Shown piece by piece: positions 10,028 through 18,396 of a DNA stretch of 64,000 bases. Each line of letters begins with the position of its first letter. The stretch's first letter is position 1. The notes beneath the pieces were generated by a model that saw nothing but the letters and a program-made list of their open reading frames with translations, was not told where the DNA came from and made no database searches. The DNA comes from Gimesia sp. (GTDB lineage: Bacteria > Planctomycetota > Planctomycetia > Planctomycetales > Planctomycetaceae), in contig PAJV01000055.1 of the NCBI GenBank assembly GCA_002706765.1, positions 1 through 64,000 of the forward strand, read 5' to 3'. The translations under genes and the position numbers were made by a program.

Positions 10028-10231
10028 TCAGCCAACCGGTGGTACGAAGTCATTAATTTCCCGCCGGGCAGCTCGATGATCCCGCGGAAAATCGGGGATG
10101 ATGATGTCGCTGTCATCCAGGTTCTGATAACCCCGTGGTTTGCTCTCCAGGAGACAAAACCGTTCAAATTCATCGATGTGAATCGAATCGCAATTGATGG
10201 CTTCCGCCAGTTTTTCATCTGTCTTATTCAT
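10028..10231 (-). CDS. Small hypothetical protein, 67 residues
   Basis: I do not recognise this protein. The main evidence is a perfect AGGAGG ribosome-binding site (10243-10248 on the plus strand) 11 bases before the ATG. The reading frame has natural composition: an acidic middle with LDDSDIIIPDF and a basic stretch RDHRAARRE. It has no signal peptide, membrane segment or cysteine pair. It faces the end of the GT39-like gene. A small cytosolic protein is the likely product. Confidence 0.55.
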   Translation of the reverse strand: MNKTDEKLAEAINCDSIHIDEFERFCLLESKPRGYQNLDDSDIIIPDFPRDHRAARREINDFVPPVG

Positions 10232-10544
10232 AATTCAGTCCCCCTCCTGTACAGACTGTAAGGCTGATTGCCTCACGAATCGCATCACGTATTCTATCTG
10301 ACAAAAGTGGAAAATCCTACCAAATTCTGGCTGGACACTTTCATTTTTGCGTCTAAAACGTCACAAGGCCATGATATCAAAGTACATATATCTACGCCAC
10401 AAGCCATCAATCCTGCTTTTCGAGAGTGAACCTTCTCTGATTCTGAAGCGTCCAACTTGCGGGCATTGACCATCGACGTCGGGAATTCAATAATGGGTCA
10501 ATGCCACAATTTATTAAATCTGTATTCGAATATTTGAGCCAATT
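10232..10544. other. Intergenic region upstream of trpB
   Basis: This stretch of 313 bases lies between the divergent small gene and trpB. It holds the AGGAGG of the small gene and a long-loop inverted repeat near trpB. I see no short Trp-rich leader peptide and no clear -35/-10 pair. Confidence 0.5.
10462..10505 (+). promoter_or_regulatory. Inverted repeat in the trpB leader
   Basis: GGCATTGACC (10462-10471) and GGTCAATGCC (10496-10505) are exact reverse complements separated by 24 bases. The right arm ends 39 bases before the trpB ATG. It could be an operator or the stem of a leader RNA. Confidence 0.4.
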
Positions 10545-11750
10545 ATGACTTCGAGTTTATCAAATGTGCCTGATGCATCAGGCCGTTTTGGAGAGTTCGG
10601 TCGACGTTTTGTCCCTGAAACTCTGATGCATGCCCTGGAGGAATTGACCCGGGAATATGAAAAAGCAAAGCAGGATCCCTCATTCCAGGCAGAACTGGAT
10701 GACCTGCTGAAAAACTATGTCGGTCGTCCTAATCCGCTCTATTTTGCGGAGCGACTGACGCAGCATTGTGGCGGCGGAAAAATTTTCTTCAAGCGCGAAG
10801 ACCTCAATCACACCGGCGCGCATAAGATCAACAACACGATCGGTCAGGCATTGCTGACTATGCGGATGGGGAAAAAACGGGTGATTGCCGAAACCGGAGC
10901 TGGCCAGCATGGTGTTGCATCCGCAGTCGCCTGTGCCCGCTTTGGGATCGAGTGTATTGTCTATATGGGTGAAGAAGATATTCGTCGTCAGAAATTGAAT
11001 GTGTTCAACATGAAGATGATGGGCGCGGAAGTGAGAGGAGTCACCAGTGGCTCACGCACACTCCGAGACGCCGTCAACGAAGCGATGCGTGACTGGATGT
11101 CGAGCGTCGAGACCACACATTATATTATCGGCTCCGTAATTGGCCCCCACCCCTTTCCCATGATGGTGCGAGATTTTCAATCTGTCATCGGCAAAGAAGC
11201 GCGGGCCCAATGTCTGGAACAGACAGGTCGCCTGCCCGATCATGTCATTGCCTGTGTTGGCGGTGGTTCCAACTCTGCAGGGATGTTTTATCCCTTTATC
11301 GACGATGCATCGGTTAAGCTGACGGGCGTCGAAGCTGGCGGAAGAGGCCCTGAACCGGGTGAGCATGCCAGTACACTCAGCTATGGTGCCAAGGGCGTAC
11401 TGCATGGCAGCTTTGGCTACGTTTTACAGGACGATGACGGTCAGACAATGGACGTGCATTCGATTTCCGCCGGACTGGATTATCCTGGTGTCGGACCCGA
11501 GCACAGTTACTGGAAAGACTCGGGACGCGTCAATTACACCGCCATCACCGACGACGAGGCTTTGGAAGGTTTCCAGACAATGGCAAAACTCGAAGGGATT
11601 ATTCCCGCGATTGAATCATCACACGCTATCGCTCACGCGATTAAAGCGGCTCGGGAATCTGGCCCCGATGAAACGATTGTCGTCTGTTTATCCGGTCGAG
11701 GAGATAAAGATGTGAATGAGGTTGCCCGCCTGTTAGGACGGGAAATCTAA
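10545..11750 (+). CDS. trpB: Tryptophan synthase beta chain
   Basis: The 401-residue PLP enzyme condenses indole with serine to give tryptophan and works as an alpha2-beta2 complex with TrpA. The PLP lysine lies in [13 protein letters not shown] (about residue 93). The catalytic region AETGAGQHG, the phosphate-binding [12 protein letters not shown] and the C-terminal CLSGRGDKD are conserved. Length is standard for the TrpB1 class. The start is ATG with only a weak ribosome-binding site. trpA follows after 66 bp on the same strand. No other trp gene is in the window. Confidence 0.97.
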   Translation: MTSSLSNVPDASGRFGEFGRRFVPETLMHALEELTREYEKAKQDPSFQAELDDLLKNYVGRPNPLYFAERLTQHCGGGKIFFKREDLNHTGAHKINNTIGQALLTMRMGKKRVIAETGAGQHGVASAVACARFGIECIVYMGEEDIRRQKLNVFNMKMMGAEVRGVTSGSRTLRDAVNEAMRDWMSSVETTHYIIGSVIGPHPFPMMVRDFQSVIGKEARAQCLEQTGRLPDHVIACVGGGSNSAGMFYPFIDDASVKLTGVEAGGRGPEPGEHASTLSYGAKGVLHGSFGYVLQDDDGQTMDVHSISAGLDYPGVGPEHSYWKDSGRVNYTAITDDEALEGFQTMAKLEGIIPAIESSHAIAHAIKAARESGPDETIVVCLSGRGDKDVNEVARLLGREI

Positions 11751-11816
11751 TCTCGCTGGTTTCATTGCTCCCTGCATCCATCCCCTGATCATTTAAATAA
11801 AGTAGTACTGCACATC

Positions 11817-12638
11817 GTGACAACATCCATCTCAGAAAAATTTGCCCAGGTCAAATCTGAAAACCGCATGGCATTCATGCCCTTCATTACAGCCGGTGAC
11901 CCTGACCTGGAAACCACTGTTGCTGTGCTGAAAGAGCTGGCGGCGCAAGGCGTGGACCTGATCGAAATCGGCTTTCCCTACAGTGACCCAATCGCTGATG
12001 GCCCCGTCATACAGGAATCGTATACACGTGCACTCAACAACAAGTTTCATGTTCGCGAACTGTTTGAAAGCCTGAATGAGCTTTCTGCCGACAAATCTGT
12101 CAGCCTGCCACCGCTGGTTGCCATGGTTTCCTATGCCATTATCTTTCGCTACGGCGCAGACAGGTTTTTGCAGGAAGCTGCCGGCGCCGGCTTTTCAGGT
12201 CTGATCGTCCCCGATCTCCCCGGCGATGAAGCATCGGAATTTGCTGACCAGGTCAAAGCTTCTGAACTGGATCTGGTACAGCTCGTTTCTCCACTGACTC
12301 CGGAAGAACGCACGAAACGCATTGTGCAGTCTGCCAGCGGCTTCATTTATTGTATTTCAGTGGCTGGAACCACTGGCGTACGTGACGATCTCCCACCAGA
12401 ACTGACGGCCCATCTTGAGTCATTACGCCAGCTGACGGATCTTCCTTTAGCAGTCGGTTTTGGTATAAGTAACCCGGAACACGTCAATACGCTCCGAGGA
12501 AAAGCGGATGGTTTTATTATCGGCTCTGCGATTGTGAAACAGTTCGCCGCTTTTTCTGATGCCAGCCAGAAACGTGAAGACATAATCGAGCGTATTGGTG
12601 AATATGCGGGCAAGATGGCCGCCGCGACTCGCGGTTGA
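11817..12638 (+). CDS. trpA: Tryptophan synthase alpha chain
   Basis: The 273-residue TIM-barrel subunit cleaves indole-3-glycerol phosphate and channels indole to TrpB. Catalytic glutamate lies in LIEIGFPYSDPIADGPVIQ and catalytic aspartate in GLIVPDLP. Later motifs GFIYCISVAGTTGVR, VGFGIS and ADGFIIGSAIV form the phosphate-binding end of the barrel. The start is GTG, which gives the normal N terminus. It sits 66 bp behind trpB and meets the convergent ASCH gene with only 3 bp between stop codons. Confidence 0.97.
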   Translation: MTTSISEKFAQVKSENRMAFMPFITAGDPDLETTVAVLKELAAQGVDLIEIGFPYSDPIADGPVIQESYTRALNNKFHVRELFESLNELSADKSVSLPPLVAMVSYAIIFRYGADRFLQEAAGAGFSGLIVPDLPGDEASEFADQVKASELDLVQLVSPLTPEERTKRIVQSASGFIYCISVAGTTGVRDDLPPELTAHLESLRQLTDLPLAVGFGISNPEHVNTLRGKADGFIIGSAIVKQFAAFSDASQKREDIIERIGEYAGKMAAATRG

Positions 12639-12641
12639 ACT

Positions 12642-13088
12642 TTACGCCTGCTTTCGCGTTCCAGGATTTTTTCGTACAAACGGGTAAAACCAGACGCCGT
12701 AAGGCAGGTATTCAGGGACGATCCGTTTCTTCAATCGCTTTGGATTCGCAAGCTTCCAGCCAAATTTCCCCTCAAGCAATTCAGCGGGGACTCCGGCTGC
12801 AGTAGCATGTTTTTCAGCGGCGGGAAACGAATCGACTATTTCCACTGTGCCTACCAGAACTCCTGTGGGAAGAGTCGTCACGTCAATACCGGCTTTCAAT
12901 GCAGCCTTCACAGCATGTGGCGTGGTCGCCAGTTTCCTGGAAGCATAAACATAAATTGTGCCCCGAATCTGTGTCTGACTGGAGCGAATTTCAATCGTCT
13001 TTTCGCCACGCAGTATCAGTTCTGCCCAGGGTTGCCTGATGCCTAATGCAGGCAGTCTGTGATCAGGGTGTGAAATGCGCTTCGTCAT
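12642..13088 (-). CDS. ASCH-domain protein
   Basis: The 148-residue protein carries an ASCH (PUA-like beta-barrel) domain. Its hallmark segment is PALGIRQPWAELILRGEKTIEIRS near residues 13-36, followed by RGTIYVYASRK. ASCH domains are proposed to bind RNA or modified nucleotides, and some have nuclease or amidohydrolase activity; the exact role here is unknown. It begins 8 bp after the stop of the beta-CASP metallo-beta-lactamase gene on the same strand, so the two are very likely cotranscribed and may act on the same RNA. The C terminus is basic. Confidence 0.85.
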   Translation of the reverse strand: MTKRISHPDHRLPALGIRQPWAELILRGEKTIEIRSSQTQIRGTIYVYASRKLATTPHAVKAALKAGIDVTTLPTGVLVGTVEIVDSFPAAEKHATAAGVPAELLEGKFGWKLANPKRLKKRIVPEYLPYGVWFYPFVRKNPGTRKQA

Positions 13089-13096
13089 CGAATGTT

Positions 13097-14491
13097 CTAC
13101 ACTTCAAATGATTCATGGTACTGGGGAATGATCGGATCCTCGTCACACTGATCCCGGATTAACATGGCGAGTGCCGACGCCGATTCCGGTTCGCCGTGCA
13201 CCAGAAAGACCTGTCCGATATTTCCCCGTTTGGCCGATTCTTCGTACCACCATTTAAAGTCTTCCACATCTGCGTGCCCGGACAGACCACTCAATTGAAC
13301 CACTTTCGCATTCACATCATAATACCGATCAAAGATTTTCACCCTGGGATCCTTATTCTGTAAACGTCGGCCTAAAGTGTGTGCGGCCTGATAGCCCATG
13401 AGCACCACCGTATTTTCCGCATTGGAAATTCCGTTTTTAAGATGATGTCGTACCCGACCATTTTCACACATGCCACTCCCGGCGATGACAACGAACGCCC
13501 CTTTGCGTTTATTCAACGCGATACTTTCTTCGCGAGTGGAGACATAATCCAGTAAAGAAAATCCGAAAGGATCCCGATCGGTTGAAATTACCCGTTGTAC
13601 GTCGTCATCCATATCCTGTAAGTGGGCACGGAAAACAGAGACCAGCCGCGTGGACAGCGGACTGTCTACAAAAACGGGAATGTGGGGGATACGTTTTTCA
13701 TTGTAGAGATCATTCAGGTAATAAATGATCTGTTGAGTACGCCCCAGGCTGAACGCGGGAATGATCACGCGTCCTTCCAGCCGATATGCTTCATCCAGAA
13801 TCTGTGCCAGTTCCTCTTTTACATCAGCAGCTTTTTCATGAACTCGATTGCCGTAAGTACTCTCTGAAATCAGCACCTCACAACCTTCAATCAATTCCGG
13901 GTCGCGAAGTAACGGCAGATCGCGTCTACCCAGATCGCCGGTAAACACCAGATGTCGCCACTCGCGCTGGTCTTTGATTTTCATCTCGATGATGGCAGAG
14001 CCCAGGATATGACCTGCATCCAGAAAACGCACTTTCAGATCATCACCCAGTTCGTGCCATTGCTGATATTCCAGGCGTTCGAACTGTTTGGCAACTCCAA
14101 TGACATCATCTTCGGAATACAATGGTTCAATCGGAGGATGTTTGTCTTCGAGCTTTCTGGCCAGATAGCGTGCATCTTCTTCCTGAATACGTGCACTGTC
14201 CTTCAACATGATTTCAGCAATATCCGCGGTTGCCGAAGTACAGAACACCGGCCCTCGAAATCCTTTATTGAACAATCGAGGCAGATTCCCGCAGTGATCC
14301 ATATGGCCATGCGAAAGAAAGACGGCATCCAGTGATTCGGGAGGATACTCAAAGCGACTGTTTTTCAGATACGCTTCTTGCCGATGACCTTGAAACAACC
14401 CACAGTCCAGTAAAATGCGGCGGGAGTCAGTTTCGATTAAATGCTGGCTACCCGTGACTTCACCAGCGGCTCCCAGAAACGTAATTTTCAT
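13097..14491 (-). CDS. Beta-CASP metallo-beta-lactamase, RNA-processing type
   Basis: The 464-residue protein has the zinc motif SHGHMDHCGNLP near residue 60, FTGDLGRRD near 185, the beta-CASP switch region IIPAFSLGRTQQ near 245, GSGMCENGRVRHHL near 340, SGLSGHAD near 400 and the final VFLVHGEPE. This order matches the CPSF73-like bacterial family with an RMMBL tail, which cleaves RNA endo- or exonucleolytically. It is shorter than RNase J and lacks RNase J's C-terminal domain. The substrate is unknown. It is followed by the ASCH gene and preceded by the GT2 gene, all on the minus strand. Confidence 0.88.
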   Translation of the reverse strand: MKITFLGAAGEVTGSQHLIETDSRRILLDCGLFQGHRQEAYLKNSRFEYPPESLDAVFLSHGHMDHCGNLPRLFNKGFRGPVFCTSATADIAEIMLKDSARIQEEDARYLARKLEDKHPPIEPLYSEDDVIGVAKQFERLEYQQWHELGDDLKVRFLDAGHILGSAIIEMKIKDQREWRHLVFTGDLGRRDLPLLRDPELIEGCEVLISESTYGNRVHEKAADVKEELAQILDEAYRLEGRVIIPAFSLGRTQQIIYYLNDLYNEKRIPHIPVFVDSPLSTRLVSVFRAHLQDMDDDVQRVISTDRDPFGFSLLDYVSTREESIALNKRKGAFVVIAGSGMCENGRVRHHLKNGISNAENTVVLMGYQAAHTLGRRLQNKDPRVKIFDRYYDVNAKVVQLSGLSGHADVEDFKWWYEESAKRGNIGQVFLVHGEPESASALAMLIRDQCDEDPIIPQYHESFEV

Positions 14492-14555
14492 CTATGGCTT
14501 CATTTCCAGATAAAATAGCAGGACGGACTTCATACTTCTGAAACCGTGAACGGAT

Positions 14556-15533
14556 TCAGATCACTATTTCCTGTTCGTTCTGAGTTGCTGTATCGGTGCG
14601 ATCAGAGATGCTGTACGAATCCTGATGACGCCCTGTATAAGCGACGATTAATTCTGCCAGCAGTCCCAAGCTGATGGCCTGCCCCCCCAGAAACGTTGCG
14701 GCGATGGAATAGGCTAACAGAGGTCGATTTCCGATTGGGCCAAACCCCATGCCAAACAGATTCGTCAGAATCCAGATCAGCCCCAGATAACCCAGCCCCA
14801 GAAAACCTAAGGCAAGACATCCCAGGCCAATAGCTCCCAGCATGTGCTGTGGCCGTTGTCCGTATCCGGTTAGAAAGCGGACCGTCAAAAGATCCAGGAA
14901 GCCCCTGAGGAATCGTCGCACGCCGTACTTGGAATGACCGTGTTGTCGCTCGCGGTGATGGACTGGAATTTCCGTGACTTTAAAACCACGGGCGTCAGCC
15001 AGCACGGGTATGAAACGGTGCAACTCTCCGTAAATCCGAATTTCTGCGGCAACTTCTTTCCGAAACAGCTTGAAGCCACAGTTGTGGTCGTGCAACTGAA
15101 GTCCGGTCAGTTTGGCAATCATCCAGTTAAAGACTTTACTCGGATAGACTTTATGCCAGGGATCAAGACGACGTTCCTTCCAGCCATTGATAACGTCATA
15201 ACCTTCGTTGAGTTTCTCCAGGAACCGGGGGATCTCTTTCGGATTGTCCTGCAGGTCGGCATCCATCATCATGATCACCGATCCCCGCGCAGCCCGCATT
15301 CCAGCTGTCAATGCGGCCGCTTTGGCAAAGTTGCGGCGAAAGCGAATCCCGGAAACACGACCATCCTTGGCAGCCATCCTGGAGATAATCTCCCAGGAAC
15401 GGTCTGTGGAACCATCATCGATAAATATCACTTCGAGATCAATGTTATGCTGCTGACTCGTGTCACAGATCTCCTGATACAGCTGTGGCAGACTTTCGGA
15501 TTCATTTAAAACCGGAATCATGATAGAGAGCAC
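14556..15533 (-). CDS. GT2 family glycosyltransferase, dolichol-phosphate-sugar synthase type
   Basis: I prefer the GTG at 15533, giving 325 residues. It starts with the usual [10 protein letters not shown] strand and has AAAGG at suitable distance. An in-frame ATG at 15578 is the alternative, and longer versions would run into the upstream gene. The GT-A fold has [20 protein letters not shown] (the metal-binding DxD region) and the acceptor-side [12 protein letters not shown]. Two hydrophobic helices close the C terminus. It resembles enzymes that load a sugar onto polyprenyl phosphate at the inner membrane. Its partner could be a GT39-like transferase such as the one at 7.7 kb; that link is inference. 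Confidence 0.85.
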   Translation of the reverse strand: MLSIMIPVLNESESLPQLYQEICDTSQQHNIDLEVIFIDDGSTDRSWEIISRMAAKDGRVSGIRFRRNFAKAAALTAGMRAARGSVIMMMDADLQDNPKEIPRFLEKLNEGYDVINGWKERRLDPWHKVYPSKVFNWMIAKLTGLQLHDHNCGFKLFRKEVAAEIRIYGELHRFIPVLADARGFKVTEIPVHHRERQHGHSKYGVRRFLRGFLDLLTVRFLTGYGQRPQHMLGAIGLGCLALGFLGLGYLGLIWILTNLFGMGFGPIGNRPLLAYSIAATFLGGQAISLGLLAELIVAYTGRHQDSYSISDRTDTATQNEQEIVI

Positions 15534-15564
15534 AACACACACACCTTTCACTCGTTTTATATTA

Positions 15565-16632
15565 CTACAGAATTTCATTTGTCTCGGAAGACGGCTCGTT
15601 CCGGCCTGTCTCGGCCGCTGACGAAGCTTGACTCCCGATACTATAGTATAAGATAAAGGCAGACAGTAATTCACTGGTAAATGAAACGATTCGTATTAAT
15701 ATCGCGGCAACAAACGCATTTACGTCTCCGATTAACGGAGAACCGGCAAGGATTGCCGAGATTACCCCTTCGCGTACACCCAGACCTGCTGGCGCAAATA
15801 ATGCCAGAAAACCCAGTGCATAGGCAGCCGAGACGGCCGCGATCCAGCGTGGCCATTCCTGCCAGACCAGGCCTTGATCACTAATCGAGGCCAGCGTCAT
15901 CCCCAGGCTTAAACCGTGCAGGCTCCAGCTGAGCAAAAACATCAACACACCGGCATATAACAGTCGCAGGGAAAACTCCGGCTGTGGTTCTGCGGCGGAT
16001 GCTTCCACATTGGAACGGGTGAACTTCTTTGAGAATAAATTTAACAGGCGTGCCACCAGAGGCAGAGAGACAAAGAGAACCACCAGAATTAAAGTGGGAA
16101 CGAGAAAAGGATGTGATTGAATATACCGAATCCAGGCGGGCCATTGATCCAGCTGATCGGCGCTGATCGCGAATGGAATCAATGCCAGAAACAGAACCAA
16201 CCCGACGCCCATGACCGCCAGCGTTTCATACGCAGCCGTCACAGCGGCAATGGAAACACGAACACCAGATTCCTTGAGTAACGTCGCACGGATCAGCAGG
16301 ACGGTTACTTTGCCGGGAATATACTTTCCCAGGTGACCGCAATAATAGGCGCGTGCTGTCGGCCAGAAATCAACCTGTTCCCCGGAGGCAAGCATCAGTT
16401 TCTGCCAGAACCAGACAGTGGGTAACCAGGCAATAAAATAACAGACGCCGGCCAGGATCAGCCAGATGGGCCTGATTTGAATTTCTGTAATCGCTGCCTG
16501 TTGCTGCGCATACAGTTGAGCCCCCTGCTGCCAGACAAAGTAGAGTACCAGCGCCAGCAGTCCCCATTTCGTCAACTTCCAGGCAAGAGCGGAGCCAGTC
16601 GTTTTTGCAGATACGGCTGATTTGTCAGGCAT
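15565..16632 (-). CDS. Lysylphosphatidylglycerol synthase transmembrane-domain (UPF0104) protein
   Basis: The 355-residue protein has about eight hydrophobic helices and the family signature [14 protein letters not shown] near residue 92, followed by [14 protein letters not shown] near 270. It corresponds to the flippase-like half of MprF without the tRNA-dependent synthase half. Such stand-alone proteins often accompany polyprenyl-linked GT2 enzymes, as here, where the GT2 gene follows after about 30 bp. A role in lipid or glycolipid translocation is inferred. The start is ATG at 16632. Confidence 0.85.
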   Translation of the reverse strand: MPDKSAVSAKTTGSALAWKLTKWGLLALVLYFVWQQGAQLYAQQQAAITEIQIRPIWLILAGVCYFIAWLPTVWFWQKLMLASGEQVDFWPTARAYYCGHLGKYIPGKVTVLLIRATLLKESGVRVSIAAVTAAYETLAVMGVGLVLFLALIPFAISADQLDQWPAWIRYIQSHPFLVPTLILVVLFVSLPLVARLLNLFSKKFTRSNVEASAAEPQPEFSLRLLYAGVLMFLLSWSLHGLSLGMTLASISDQGLVWQEWPRWIAAVSAAYALGFLALFAPAGLGVREGVISAILAGSPLIGDVNAFVAAILIRIVSFTSELLSAFILYYSIGSQASSAAETGRNEPSSETNEIL

Positions 16633-16683
16633 GAAAGATCAGACTTTGAGAGAAAACTTGAAAGAGGAGTGATACCGCAGCAG

Positions 16684-17109
16684 CTAACTGGCAGGCTGAC
16701 TTTCCTGGCTGTTTTTCAGAAATAACTGCTTCACAGAATCTCTCAGCAGAACAACAATCGTGGCAATTCCCAGGAGAGTACCAAACGGGAACATCGGACA
16801 TTCACAAATGGCAACGATAAAACAGAACCGATAGTTTTCGTAACGTGCCAGACATTGTCCGGCCAGAATGATACAGAATAAGATCGCGAAACCAATCAAG
16901 AAAAAGATGACCCCAAAGCCGATCGTCAGGGACACTTCCAGCTCGGGTCGTGTTTGTCCCAGATAGTCTCGGGCGGCGTCCGACAATTCTTTCAATCCAT
17001 TATAAAATATCAGTGTCACCAGAACATTAAGAATGCCAAAGAGGATCTGTAATTTGGAAAGCAGCTGCAGATGTCGCTGATCACGGTCCATTCGAAGAGC
17101 CCAATTCAT
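16684..17109 (-). CDS. Small membrane protein of unknown function
   Basis: I do not recognise a named family. The 141-residue protein has three or four hydrophobic segments: about 19-40, 62-88, 95-108 and 110-125. A short polar loop, LSDAARDYLGQTRPELE, lies between the first two. The cysteine-containing segment FIVAICECPMFPFGTLLGI is distinctive. The C terminus is hydrophilic and probably cytosolic. It lies between the lipase-like hydrolase and the UPF0104 gene with short gaps on the same strand, so it is probably part of this envelope-related operon. Confidence 0.7.
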   Translation of the reverse strand: MNWALRMDRDQRHLQLLSKLQILFGILNVLVTLIFYNGLKELSDAARDYLGQTRPELEVSLTIGFGVIFFLIGFAILFCIILAGQCLARYENYRFCFIVAICECPMFPFGTLLGIATIVVLLRDSVKQLFLKNSQESQPAS

Positions 17110-17169
17110 TCAGACGGGTACAATTAACACTTGAAACAATAAAGCTGATCTCTCAATTCCAGACTGTGA

Positions 17170-18186
17170 TTATGGCACTGTTGCAGCTTGAGGTACAGGA
17201 ATCGGCTGAGGTTTTCCTGATTCACGGAATACACCGGTCTCCAGGAAACGCAGCGTATGGGCAATCGTTTCCGGATCATTCATCATGAACGAATGCAGAA
17301 TCGGTATCAAAATAAAATCAGCCGCTCCCGGCAGGCGGGTACTGCTGACAGCGACGGTTCCATCATCGTCTCCGCGGATCAGTGGATTGTAGCCTTTCAA
17401 GGTATTTCGTCCCCCGGCGACGATACCAAATTCAAATGGTGGTGTTGGCAGATTGCTGATAAAATCACTGTTGGCTTCGGTGACCAGTTGCTGACCAGCG
17501 GGACCAAATATGGCTTTAAACAGTAAATTGGATCGGAAGCGATCAGCCATATCAGCTCCCCGGTTGGGAACTCCCAGCATCACCATGCGTTTCACGCGCG
17601 GGTCCACAACATCCTGTTGAGCCAGCCACGAGCGCACAACCAGCCCTCCCATGCTGTGCACCACCAGATCTATCTCGTCGATCCCCTCGAGTGATTGAAT
17701 GACTTTTCCCAGAAAATTGGCATTTTCGGGGATCGTGCGTCGCGTACTTGGATAATCGAAGGGAACTACCAGCCAGCCTTTCTGCTCGCATGATTCTTTC
17801 ATTTTTACGAACGACTTGGAGGAGCGGATGATGCCATGTATCAGAATCACCGCTTTCCCCTGCATAGGTGGGATCTGCCGGGCCGCCTTCATCTCTGCCA
17901 GGCGGTCTCGACAGTGCTCCAGTGATCCGCTCGCGTGCCTCTGGTCTTTCGGATCCAGCAGACGATAATGTTGGCTGATGACATGCTGCTGAATCTTCCA
18001 GCCCTGAAAAAACTGTATATCCCCCCAGAATTGCCGTCCACCCATGGTTTTCATTACTAATCCCTTCGCTGGGTATTCTTCATTTTGAATCTTAGCTGAT
18101 GACGGAGCAGTCTCTTCAGCCTGACAGAAAGCCGAGAGAAAAAACAGGAGTGCCAGTACCGAACAGGCGTAGAAAATCTGTCTCAT
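17170..18186 (-). CDS. Exported alpha/beta hydrolase, lipase-like
   Basis: The 338-residue protein begins with a signal peptide ending near CQAEE (residue 24). The alpha/beta hydrolase core shows the oxyanion segment AVILIHGIIRSSKSF near residue 111 and the nucleophile elbow VHSMGGLVVRSWL near 195. The late aspartate in RGDDDGTVAVSS and histidine in PILHSFMMND are good triad candidates. The pattern is that of lipases and acyltransferases of the EstA/LipA type. It is periplasmic or secreted; the substrate is unknown. It heads a run of minus-strand genes extending to 12642. Confidence 0.82.
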   Translation of the reverse strand: MRQIFYACSVLALLFFLSAFCQAEETAPSSAKIQNEEYPAKGLVMKTMGGRQFWGDIQFFQGWKIQQHVISQHYRLLDPKDQRHASGSLEHCRDRLAEMKAARQIPPMQGKAVILIHGIIRSSKSFVKMKESCEQKGWLVVPFDYPSTRRTIPENANFLGKVIQSLEGIDEIDLVVHSMGGLVVRSWLAQQDVVDPRVKRMVMLGVPNRGADMADRFRSNLLFKAIFGPAGQQLVTEANSDFISNLPTPPFEFGIVAGGRNTLKGYNPLIRGDDDGTVAVSSTRLPGAADFILIPILHSFMMNDPETIAHTLRFLETGVFRESGKPQPIPVPQAATVP

Positions 18187-18396
18187 ATTTCCTGCTCTCC
18201 GGTACTAACTTTCCTGCAAAAGAGTTAAACTGATTTCAGGCATTGTATCGATTTCCCGAATCCATAAGAATGCCTTTTAATCCAGCGGCTGTTTATTTTA
18301 TGATGACCTGACTGATCGGTGACAGCGCAGGTTTTCATAACTATAACCTCTCAATTATGCATATTATCAATTCCCCCGGGAAGGACAGACTTACAA

